Part shown: positions 54,690-62,415 of the stretch, piece by piece
Numbering within the stretch: the stretch's first letter is position 1
Layout: every line of letters starts with the position of its first letter
From: Bacteroidales bacterium
GTDB lineage: Bacteria; Bacteroidota; Bacteroidia; Bacteroidales; Lentimicrobiaceae
DNA length: 64,000 nucleotides
Reading direction: 5' to 3'
Assembly (NCBI GenBank): GCA_024636955.1
Contig: JAGXGB010000018.1
Coordinates: 1 to 64,000, forward strand
Translations under genes and position numbers: made by a program
The notes under the pieces: generated by a model
The model's input: the letters and a program-made list of their open reading frames with translations, nothing else
Database searches by the model: none
Told to the model about the DNA's origin: nothing

Positions 54690-54780
54690 GGTTAGTGGTT
54701 AGTGGTTAGTGGTTAGTGGTTAGTGGTTAGTGGTTAGTGGTTAGTGGTTAGTGGTTAGTGGTTAGTGGTTAGTGGTTAGT
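54690..54780. repeat. (GGTTAGT)13 perfect heptamer array
   Basis: Thirteen perfect tandem copies of GGTTAGT, exactly 91 bases. It starts only 5 bases after the terminator arm. Confidence 0.98.
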
Positions 54781-54993
54781 TTTTAGGGGTTAGTGGTGAT
54801 TAGTGAGTTGGGAGTAATGAGTAGTGAGTAGTGAGTAGTGAGCCCTACTTGTCCCACTAAACCCAGAACCCAGAACAAAGAACCCAGAACAAAGAACAAA
54901 GAACAATCAAACGCTCATCGCCATGCGCCCAGCTTTTAAAAAAACTGAAAACTGACAACTGAAAACTAAGTGCTGATTGCTGAGTGCTGACAG
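54781..54993. repeat. Mixed 7-bp repeat mosaic
   Basis: Further heptad tracts: gagtagt-type (about 54818-54842), acccaga/acaaaga-type (54856-54906), actgaaa/actgaca (54945-54968) and gctgatt/gctgagt (54971-54990). All have a 7-base period; the last family also occurs in frame in cysQ. Confidence 0.85.
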
Positions 54994-55938
54994 CTAAAAA
55001 TCAAGATACTTCTCAACCCGAGAATTCACAACCACAAAAAACGGATTCAGCAGATTTGGTTTATTATAATTAATCTCATCCCGGGTTTTGTATTTATATA
55101 CCATTGCACCGGCAAACTTGCATACAGCATGTCCGGCAGCAGTATCCCATTCCATGGTAGGTCCAAGACGTGGATAGAAGTCAGCGGTTCCTTCAGCTAT
55201 CTTGCAGAATTTGAGAGAACTGCCAACATTAAGCATGTTCACGGCTTCAAAATTTGAACTGAAAGATCTGATAATTTCACTATTCTCAAAGTTTTGATGA
55301 GATCTGCTGCCTACTATGGTTACTTCTCTGTTGCTCTGATTTAGCGGTAGTTTTTCTGCTTTTGAAAGGAAATCGCTCAAACCATCATGCTTGCTTTCGT
55401 GAGTATTTTCATCATAACTGATAACTGAGCGCTGACTGCTGACTGCTGACTGCTTGCTAACTGAGTGCTGAGTGCTGAGTGCTGACTGCTCACTAATATC
55501 GTACATGTTTGTATCAATACGGTAGGAGCCGTGTTCTAAACTCCCGAAATACAAAATACCTGTGACAGGAACGTAAACTACACCCATTACAGGTAATCCA
55601 TCTCTTATAAGGGCAATGTTAACTGTGAATTCTCCGTTTTTATTGATAAACTCCTTGGTACCATCCAAAGGATCCACCATCCAGAACTCCCGCCAGTTTT
55701 TTCTTTCTTCGTAAGGAATCTTATTCCCTTCTTCACTGAGTACCGGTATGTTGGTTTCTTTAAGATATCCTGCAATGCAAGTATGCGCTTTTTGGTCGGC
55801 TTGTGTAAGGGGACTGTTATCTGCTTTGTATTCAATGGTATAGGTATCATTGTAATATCCCATAATAAGCTTACCTGCTTCAACTGAAGCTTTTAAGGCT
55901 GTGATGTAGAATATATCCCTTTGATTGGTTTCGGTCAT
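54994..55938 (-). CDS. cysQ: 3'(2'),5'-bisphosphate nucleotidase CysQ-like (IMPase family) with heptad insertion
   Basis: 314 residues. Metal-binding motifs of the lithium-sensitive phosphatase family: SEEGNKIPYEERK (E), WMVDPLDGTKEFINKNGEFTVNIALI, and MEWDTAAGHAV. It removes phosphate from pAp/PAPS in the cytoplasm. Residues about 148-178 (EQSALSTQHSVSKQSAVSS...) are an insertion from heptameric repeats, absent from typical CysQ. The gene is adjacent to a heptamer mosaic and convergent with the FKBP genes. nrnA, 2.3 kb away, has the same pAp activity. Confidence 0.9.
   Translation of the reverse strand: MTETNQRDIFYITALKASVEAGKLIMGYYNDTYTIEYKADNSPLTQADQKAHTCIAGYLKETNIPVLSEEGNKIPYEERKNWREFWMVDPLDGTKEFINKNGEFTVNIALIRDGLPVMGVVYVPVTGILYFGSLEHGSYRIDTNMYDISEQSALSTQHSVSKQSAVSSQRSVISYDENTHESKHDGLSDFLSKAEKLPLNQSNREVTIVGSRSHQNFENSEIIRSFSSNFEAVNMLNVGSSLKFCKIAEGTADFYPRLGPTMEWDTAAGHAVCKFAGAMVYKYKTRDEINYNKPNLLNPFFVVVNSRVEKYLDF
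55405..55497 (-). repeat. In-frame gctgact/gagtgct heptad insertion in cysQ
   Basis: Runs of gctgact and gagtgct heptads (55433-55484 core) keep the frame and encode alternating S, A, Q, H, V residues. The same units occur intergenically at 54971-54990 and near 48891. Confidence 0.9.
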
Positions 55939-56079
55939 ATTTTAGTTGTTTCGAGATTATGCGTTATTACCGGATATTTAATGCTACCTGGTTCCTTACT
56001 TCTGAGTTCATTCCTTACTTAATGCTCTGTTCATTTCCTAACTTATTGAGATGTTAAAGCCAGCAGCACTATATAAATA

Positions 56080-58113
56080 TCAGTTTTTGGGTAGAAGGCT
56101 CCTTTGCTTATCCTGAAGAGCAAACATTTCATCACGCAATCGGGCAGCTTCAATAAAATCAAGCTCTTTAGCTGCTTTCTCCATTGCCTTGCGGGTTTTG
56201 AGAATGAGTTTATCAAGTTGACCGTAATCCATATACTGAACAACGGGATCAGCGGCTACACTTGGGGAATCATTTTCAATATAGGCCCTGCCGGATTTAC
56301 CCGAAGTGCCTGCTACTGTTGTTTGTCCCATGATAGAGGCCGTTGACTTGATGATTTGGGTGGGGGTGATGTTGTGTTCAGTGTTGTAGGCTATCTGCTT
56401 GATCCTCCGGCGACTGGTTTCATCCATGGAGCGCTGCATTGAGTCTGTGATCTTATCAGCATACATGATCACTTTGCTGTTGATATTCCGCGCTGCACGA
56501 CCTGCTGTTTGAGTTAGTGCACGTTCCGATCGCAGAAAGCCTTCTTTGTCGGCATCAAGTATGGCAACCAAAGATACTTCAGGCAGGTCGAGTCCTTCCC
56601 TCAGTAGGTTAACACCCACAAGCACATCAAACAAACCTAACCGCAGGTCCCTTAAAATCTCCACTCTTTCAAGGGTATCAACATCAGAATGGATGTATCT
56701 GCACTTGATATTCACGCGGCTCATGTACTTGGTAAGTTCCTCAGCCATACGTTTGGTAAGCGTAGTAACCAGCACCCTGCCACCATTCTTGATCGTTTTA
56801 TCTATTTCATCGAGCAAATCGTCAACCTGCGATAGGCTGGGCCTGACTTCCACCGGTGGATCAATCAATCCGGTAGGTCTGATCAGTTGCTCAACCACCA
56901 CACCTTCTGACTTTTGCAGTTCAAAATCTGCCGGGGTAGCACTTACGTAGATTGTTTGACCGGTTAAGCCTTCAAATTCATCAAACTTGAGAGGCCTGTT
57001 GTCCATTGCAGAAGGTAGTCGGAAACCATACTCTACAAGAGTTTGCTTGCGCGAACGGTCGCCTCCGTACATTGCCCTGATCTGTGATACAGTTACATGA
57101 CTTTCGTCGATGACAGTTATGAAATCATCAGGAAAGTAATCGAGCAGGCAGAAAGGCCGTGAACCGGGACTTCGACCATCAAAATAACGCGAATAATTCT
57201 CTATTCCCGGACAGTAGCCTAATTCCCGCATCATCTCGATATCATAGGTAACACGATCTTCAAGACGCCTGGCTTCCATTGCCTTACGATCCTCGTTGAA
57301 GTAGTCAACCTGGCGCATAAGGTCAAACTGGATCTCCTGAATAGAGTCCTTCATCTTCTCCTTGGATGTTACAAAGATATTGGCAGGATAAATATTCACC
57401 GTATCCAGTTTCTCAATGATATACCCATCCATAGGATTAAAGGTTTCAATACCCTCTATTTCATCGTCCCAGAATAAGATCTTTATGGCATAATCGGCAT
57501 AAGCCGGAAAAATATCAACTGTATCACCCTTTACCCTGAAATTCCCTCTGCTGAATTCAACCTCACTGCGGTTATACAATCCTTCAACGAATGTCCAAAG
57601 TAGCTGCTTCCTGCTGATTTTATCGCCTTTTCTAAGCCTGACAACGCTGTTTGAAAAGTCGTCAGGATTGCCAATACCATAAATACAGGATACAGACGAC
57701 ACAACAATCACATCCCTTCTGCCTGATAATAAAGAAGAAGTAGCACTCAATCGGAGTTTCTCAATTTCCTCATTAATAGAGAGATCCTTCTCAATGTAGG
57801 TGTTCGACGAAGGTATAAAGGCTTCGGGTTGGTAGTAATCATAATAGGAAACGAAATATTCAACAGCATTATCAGGAAAGAACTGCTTGAATTCACCATA
57901 CAACTGGGCTGCCAGTGTTTTATTATGGCTAAGTACCAAAGTAGGCCTGTTCACCTGTGCTATGACATTGGCTACAGTAAAAGTCTTCCCCGATCCTGTT
58001 ACCCCAAGCAGCACTTGAGCAGGGTCGCCGCGCTTTAGCCCTTCAATCAATTGTTGAATTGCCTGAGGCTGGTCACCGGTAGGGCTGTATTCAGAGGTTA
58101 ATTTAAATTCCAC
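56080..58113 (-). CDS. uvrB: Excinuclease ABC subunit UvrB
   Basis: 677 residues from GTG (complement of 58111-58113). Walker A GVTGSGKTFT, VSYYDYYQPEAFIPSSNTYIEKD, DESHVTVSQ, REGLDLPEVSLVAILDADKEGFLRS, QTAGRAARN, and a C-terminal UVR coil (MEKAAKELDFIEAARLRDEMFALQ). UvrB verifies DNA damage with UvrA and then UvrC for nucleotide excision repair. Its start region is tandemly duplicated upstream, giving a MEFIAC mini-ORF (58136-58156). Confidence 0.97.
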   Translation of the reverse strand: MEFKLTSEYSPTGDQPQAIQQLIEGLKRGDPAQVLLGVTGSGKTFTVANVIAQVNRPTLVLSHNKTLAAQLYGEFKQFFPDNAVEYFVSYYDYYQPEAFIPSSNTYIEKDLSINEEIEKLRLSATSSLLSGRRDVIVVSSVSCIYGIGNPDDFSNSVVRLRKGDKISRKQLLWTFVEGLYNRSEVEFSRGNFRVKGDTVDIFPAYADYAIKILFWDDEIEGIETFNPMDGYIIEKLDTVNIYPANIFVTSKEKMKDSIQEIQFDLMRQVDYFNEDRKAMEARRLEDRVTYDIEMMRELGYCPGIENYSRYFDGRSPGSRPFCLLDYFPDDFITVIDESHVTVSQIRAMYGGDRSRKQTLVEYGFRLPSAMDNRPLKFDEFEGLTGQTIYVSATPADFELQKSEGVVVEQLIRPTGLIDPPVEVRPSLSQVDDLLDEIDKTIKNGGRVLVTTLTKRMAEELTKYMSRVNIKCRYIHSDVDTLERVEILRDLRLGLFDVLVGVNLLREGLDLPEVSLVAILDADKEGFLRSERALTQTAGRAARNINSKVIMYADKITDSMQRSMDETSRRRIKQIAYNTEHNITPTQIIKSTASIMGQTTVAGTSGKSGRAYIENDSPSVAADPVVQYMDYGQLDKLILKTRKAMEKAAKELDFIEAARLRDEMFALQDKQRSLLPKN

Positions 58114-58186
58114 GAGTCTTTATCTTTATTCACATTCAACAAGCAATAAATTCCACGAGTCTTTTTCTTTATTCACATTCAGCAAT
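58105..58186 (-). repeat. Tandem duplication of the uvrB translation start
   Basis: Copy 1 58105-58147 (43 bp) and copy 2 58148-58186 (39 bp), nearly identical (one substitution and a 4-base deletion). The second copy's GTG opens GTG GAA TTT ATT GCT TGT TGA (58156-58136). Confidence 0.9.
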
Positions 58187-58338
58187 CAACAACTTACATT
58201 TGTCTATTTCACAAGTAGTCGAAGAGTTCTTTCTTAGTCTGATCAGTTTATTTTGAACGTCAATTTAACAACTGAGCAGATTGATTTGCTTGAGATTTTA
58301 CAAAGTTACTAATTATTGCCCTGATGTCATTTTCCTGT

Positions 58339-58383
58339 AATAATGTTACCCCAAATAATGTCACCTCCAATAATGTCATCCCT
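58339..58383. repeat. 15-bp tandem repeat (aataatgtcacctcc)
   Basis: Three units starting at 58339, 58354 and 58369, ending 14 bases before the stop of the EEP gene at 58397. Confidence 0.8.
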
Positions 58384-58396
58384 TCGGAGTTTGCAA

Positions 58397-59479
58397 CTAT
58401 TCCAGCGCTTCAATCTTCAGTTTTGTACTAATGGCATAATGATCAGATACAGGTGAAGTTATAGTCCTGTACACCGAGCTCCTGATATTGGGACTGGTGC
58501 AGATATAGTCAATCTGTAAGGGAATCAAGCTATACTTGAATGTTCTTTTAAACCCAATAACATTGAATGAAGAGGCATCTCTTAATTTGCCTGCGATTAA
58601 ATGATAGGCATAAGATGCCGGGGTATCATTGAAATCTCCTGACACAATAACCGGATAGGGAGAAGCATTTATACTTTCAGCCAGCATCAGTGCCTGTGTT
58701 TCCCGGTGCAGGAAAGCCAGTCTTAATTTCTTAAATGCACCGGTAAAATGCTGGTATATAACCCTTAAGCCGCGATCATGATCAAACATCAGTAGCTTAC
58801 GTTCACCGGTGAATTTGACAGACTGCAAATGCACATTGAAAATCCTGACTATACCTTCAGGGAATGCAACATCAGAATACATAGCAAAGGGCAACGACAG
58901 GTAGGTGAGGACCTTTTCTTCTTTAACAGGGAATTGGGAGGCTGTTACCAGGATAAAATGAGTGCTCTTTTGATCAGGCTCATATTCTGACATGCTGATG
59001 TGCGGTAAAGCAATGTCGTGCTGCAGCTTCTCATAGAACTTAGCATGTTTTGCACCTTTCATAGGGTATTCCTGGAAACAGGCAACAGTAAATTTCTGAT
59101 CGTTTATAAAACGGTGAATTGTATTCTGGTTGGTGTAAATATGCGATTCATCAAAAGGACTTCTCATTCCAAAAGCATTGAAATTGAAAAGACTATAGGG
59201 ATAAGCTTCTTTTTCAGGTTTTAAGGGCAGGGTATAAAAATGTGACATCTTCACGGAAGTGATCACGAGCACAACAATCATGGAAAGAAGTAATGCCTTT
59301 GATCGGAATATTACAAGGAAAATCAGCCAAATAAGATTCAACAGCCAAAGAACGGGAAACGATAAACCTAAGAAAGCAATAATTAAACTTTTAGAAGGAG
59401 GGATATACGATGCACTTCCTGCCAATAGAAGCAACAGCATTACTGCAATTGAAAAAATGATCATCAATCCTCTGAACAT
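58397..59479 (-). CDS. Endonuclease/exonuclease/phosphatase-family membrane protein
   Basis: 360 residues from ATG at 59479 (the TTG three bases earlier is unlikely). Three N-terminal hydrophobic helices precede an EEP (DNase I-like) domain with CFQEYPM, VSGDFNDTPASYAYHLI and SDHYAIS near the end. This family in Bacteroidota is predicted to be an inner-membrane-anchored hydrolase with a periplasmic or cytoplasmic domain. TGATG overlap with the next gene shows coupled translation. Paralog of its upstream neighbour. Confidence 0.85.
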   Translation of the reverse strand: MFRGLMIIFSIAVMLLLLLAGSASYIPPSKSLIIAFLGLSFPVLWLLNLIWLIFLVIFRSKALLLSMIVVLVITSVKMSHFYTLPLKPEKEAYPYSLFNFNAFGMRSPFDESHIYTNQNTIHRFINDQKFTVACFQEYPMKGAKHAKFYEKLQHDIALPHISMSEYEPDQKSTHFILVTASQFPVKEEKVLTYLSLPFAMYSDVAFPEGIVRIFNVHLQSVKFTGERKLLMFDHDRGLRVIYQHFTGAFKKLRLAFLHRETQALMLAESINASPYPVIVSGDFNDTPASYAYHLIAGKLRDASSFNVIGFKRTFKYSLIPLQIDYICTSPNIRSSVYRTITSPVSDHYAISTKLKIEALE

Positions 59480-60615
59480 CAATGCAGGACTATATTGGTT
59501 GAAATGGGGTAGTGGTCGGAATAGGCTCTTTTCATAGTTTGGAAGTTGAACGACTCAAAACTTTCGTCATGAAGGATGTAGTCAATCCTGAATGAAGGGA
59601 GCGCCCCGGCATAGGTCATGCCAATGCCACTGCCTGATTCCTTGAAAGCATCAGTTAAATTGGCTGAGAGCTGGTGATAGGTGTATGAGGAGGGGGTATC
59701 ATTTAAGTCGCCGCAGAGTATAACCTTATAAGGCGAATTATCAATAAGTTGCGCTACATGCCTTGCCTGAGATGCCCGGTTTATAAATGCTCTTTTAAAC
59801 TTGCGTAATATTTTGCGGGAGCTTTCAGAAAACAGTTCCTGACTATCAGTAGCCTTTGGCAGCTCAGCAACGTACAGATAATCCTCTTTGCTTAAACGGA
59901 TTGACTCAAGATGAATATTAAAGAGCCTGACGGTGTCGCCTTTGACAACTACGTCGCTATAAATACAGAAATTGAAAGGGTTGTTTTCGAAATGGATTAT
60001 CCTTTTGTTAAGGATAGGCCACCGGCTAAAGATGGCTATTCCGTAAGGCATTACCCGTCCGTTATTTTCAACAAAAGCTATCTGGTTATATCGTAAACCG
60101 GTCATTTCTATTATGGAATCAGATATATCAACCTTATGCTTAACTCCTGCATGATATTCCTGCAAACAGATAAAGTCAGCCCTCTCACTCTCTAACAATG
60201 TGAGAATATTGGAGCCTTTTTCGCTTATCCTATTATTCTTCCAGTTATAGAGATCAAATATCTGCACATTATAGGAAACAACTTTTATTTCCTCTTCAAT
60301 TGTGTGCCCGGATGGTTCGGAACTATCCCATTGAACATAATTTGCCAGTCGGTTCCAGCAGAGCAGAAGTGCAATAAGTGAGATCAGGAACAGCTTGCGC
60401 CACAGAAACATCCAGATAAAGACAAAGATGACATTGACAAGTACAGCATACGGAAAAGCAAGACCTGCAAAGGCAAACATCCAGTTGCTATCAGGTGCTA
60501 CAGTAGCAGCAAAGTAGCCTGCAGCAAGGAGCAACAATACGAAAACATTCATCAGAAGGAGGAGACCTGACCAAAAGGAAAGTCTTCTTCTTTGTGGCGT
60601 GGTTGTAGATGTCAC
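59479..60615 (-). CDS. Endonuclease/exonuclease/phosphatase-family membrane protein
   Basis: 378 residues. Three N-terminal hydrophobic helices followed by an EEP domain with YNVQIFDLY, CLQEYHAG, LCGDLNDTPSSYTYHQL and SDHYPIS. Close paralog of the following gene; substrate unknown (nucleic acid, phosphatidylinositol or sphingomyelin-like). Its stop TGA (59479-59481) overlaps the next gene's ATG. Confidence 0.87.
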   Translation of the reverse strand: MTSTTTPQRRRLSFWSGLLLLMNVFVLLLLAAGYFAATVAPDSNWMFAFAGLAFPYAVLVNVIFVFIWMFLWRKLFLISLIALLLCWNRLANYVQWDSSEPSGHTIEEEIKVVSYNVQIFDLYNWKNNRISEKGSNILTLLESERADFICLQEYHAGVKHKVDISDSIIEMTGLRYNQIAFVENNGRVMPYGIAIFSRWPILNKRIIHFENNPFNFCIYSDVVVKGDTVRLFNIHLESIRLSKEDYLYVAELPKATDSQELFSESSRKILRKFKRAFINRASQARHVAQLIDNSPYKVILCGDLNDTPSSYTYHQLSANLTDAFKESGSGIGMTYAGALPSFRIDYILHDESFESFNFQTMKRAYSDHYPISTNIVLH

Positions 60616-60619
60616 ACTT

Positions 60620-61558
60620 TCAATTATTCTGTTTATTACTACTTGAGAATAAAAGTTCCTTTTCTTCTTTGGTTAGGCTATTATATCCTGACTGGCTTAT
60701 TTTATCAAGTATTTTATCAATTCTCTGTTGCTTTTCCTTTTTAAGCAAATTGTATTCTTCATCAGTAAGGTGTGGCTTACCGTAATGCACCTTGAACTTG
60801 TTTTTCCTTGCAGTTTTAAATCTTTGGACATTCTGGTCAGAAAAAATACTGAAAATCTTCGACGGATCAGCGAAAGGTAGCATTTTAACATACATAAAGC
60901 CCCACAGAGCACCACCCAGATGCGCAAGATGTCCTCCTGCATTACCACTATTAATCATGAGTAAGTCCATAGCAATGGTTATCAGGGCTATGTATTTTAT
61001 CTTGATAGGCCCCAGAATAAACAGGTTGATAGTGTAATTAGGCACATAAAAGGAAATGGCCACTACAATAGCCAGCACTGATGCTGAAGCACCAAGGGCA
61101 AGGGCATTACCCCTCACAACATCAAAAACAGGGAAAACATTGTATGCGGTCATATACACAATACCCCCTACAATTCCACCAAGTATATAGGTAGCCAGGA
61201 ACTGCCTTTGAGTTAAATACTGTACGAAAATTGCTCCAAACCAATACAACCAAAGCAAATTAAAAAGGATATGCAAAAAGTCGAAATGCAGGAACATATA
61301 TGTGAAGATAGTCCAGGGTTTTACAAGGAACACATTCAAGTTTGCGGGTAAAGCCAGAAAGGACAACAGGTATTCAGAGAGATATTGTTTGTATAGTCCA
61401 GAAGTACCAACTTCGGGACTTGAGAACAGGAAAGCAAGATTTCTGATAAGTGCAATAACAAGCCAAACAGCAATATTTATGAGGATTATACGGGAAAGGG
61501 CTTCTCGTTTGGTAAAAAAGATCTTCATTTTTTCGAATGGAGATGTCTGAGGATACAT
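60620..61558 (-). CDS. Rhomboid-family intramembrane serine protease with C-terminal tail domain
   Basis: 312 residues. Six-helix rhomboid core with HFDFLHILFNLLWLYWFG, the catalytic Ser in LGASASVLA (GxS, usually GASGA), and His in HLAHLGGALWG. A soluble C-terminal region (about 240-312) containing LTDEEYNLLKKEKQQRIDKI resembles DUF6576 tails of Bacteroidota rhomboids. It cleaves membrane helices; target unknown. Adjacent paralog and mutL are on the same strand. Confidence 0.9.
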   Translation of the reverse strand: MYPQTSPFEKMKIFFTKREALSRIILINIAVWLVIALIRNLAFLFSSPEVGTSGLYKQYLSEYLLSFLALPANLNVFLVKPWTIFTYMFLHFDFLHILFNLLWLYWFGAIFVQYLTQRQFLATYILGGIVGGIVYMTAYNVFPVFDVVRGNALALGASASVLAIVVAISFYVPNYTINLFILGPIKIKYIALITIAMDLLMINSGNAGGHLAHLGGALWGFMYVKMLPFADPSKIFSIFSDQNVQRFKTARKNKFKVHYGKPHLTDEEYNLLKKEKQQRIDKILDKISQSGYNSLTKEEKELLFSSSNKQNN

Positions 61559-61569
61559 AGCTTACTTTA

Positions 61570-62409
61570 TTAGTCCCAATTATTAGTACGTTTAATTTTT
61601 CGATTCCAATAACGAATCAAAAAGAAGCCAAAGATCATGCCACCAAGGTGAGCGAAATGAGCAACATTATCGCCTTCGCTATTTCTTATGCCAAGGTATA
61701 GCTCAAGGCCTCCGTAAAGTATAACAATCCATTTTGCTTTTATGGGGATAAAAAAGTAAAGATAAATCAAAGTATTCGGAAACATCATTCCAAATGCAAG
61801 CAGAATGCCGAACACAGCACCTGAAGCACCAACTGTTGGTATATCCTTACGGAGCTCTACAAGATCATTAAGGTATTGTGATGCCTGGGCAATCATCTGC
61901 GGGTTATCGGGAGTTGCCGACCAGGCATTCATAAAGTCAATCAGGCTGTTTCTGTAATAAGGGAAGTGTTCGCTCACAAACCGTGAAAAGTCAGATGGAT
62001 CAGGAGCATTCATAATCATTGCAGCATCAGACTGTATGCCGCTAATGCCGATATGCATAACTATCATGTGAATGATTGCTGCCCCGATACCGGTTACCAT
62101 ATAGTAAATGAGGAAGCGCTTTGATCCCCATACGTTCTCAATCATATATCCAAACATCCACAAGGCGAACATGTTAAAGATAATATGACTGTACATTTGA
62201 GTGCTGTGCAGAAACATGTAGGTAACAAGCTGTGCCGGATTGAATTTAGAAGAACCAAAATAGTGCATGCCTAAGTAGTTAACCAGGTCAATACGGAAAA
62301 CGTTCTCAAACATTATCTGCGCAAGAAATACCAGTACGTTTATGATTAGCAGGTTTTTTACGACTGGTGGCAACATGGTGAAGCCGCTTGGGGAATACTG
62401 TTGGTTCAT
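61570..62409 (-). CDS. Rhomboid-family intramembrane serine protease
   Basis: 279 residues. The rhomboid pattern: HSTQMYSHIIFNMFALWMFG, the active Ser in TVGASGAVFGILLAFG, and His in HFAHLGGMIFG. Six to seven membrane helices, with a long soluble loop (about 115-185) between the early helices and the active-site helix. Target unknown. 11 bp before the other rhomboid gene, 6 bp after mutL; a mutL-rhomboid-rhomboid-EEP order typical of Bacteroidota. Confidence 0.92.
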   Translation of the reverse strand: MNQQYSPSGFTMLPPVVKNLLIINVLVFLAQIMFENVFRIDLVNYLGMHYFGSSKFNPAQLVTYMFLHSTQMYSHIIFNMFALWMFGYMIENVWGSKRFLIYYMVTGIGAAIIHMIVMHIGISGIQSDAAMIMNAPDPSDFSRFVSEHFPYYRNSLIDFMNAWSATPDNPQMIAQASQYLNDLVELRKDIPTVGASGAVFGILLAFGMMFPNTLIYLYFFIPIKAKWIVILYGGLELYLGIRNSEGDNVAHFAHLGGMIFGFFLIRYWNRKIKRTNNWD

Positions 62410-62415
62410 ATTAGG

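Noticed and set aside
54690-54780. Telomere-like repeat
   Set aside because: GGTTAGT differs from known telomere units, lies inside the chromosome and sits among other heptads.
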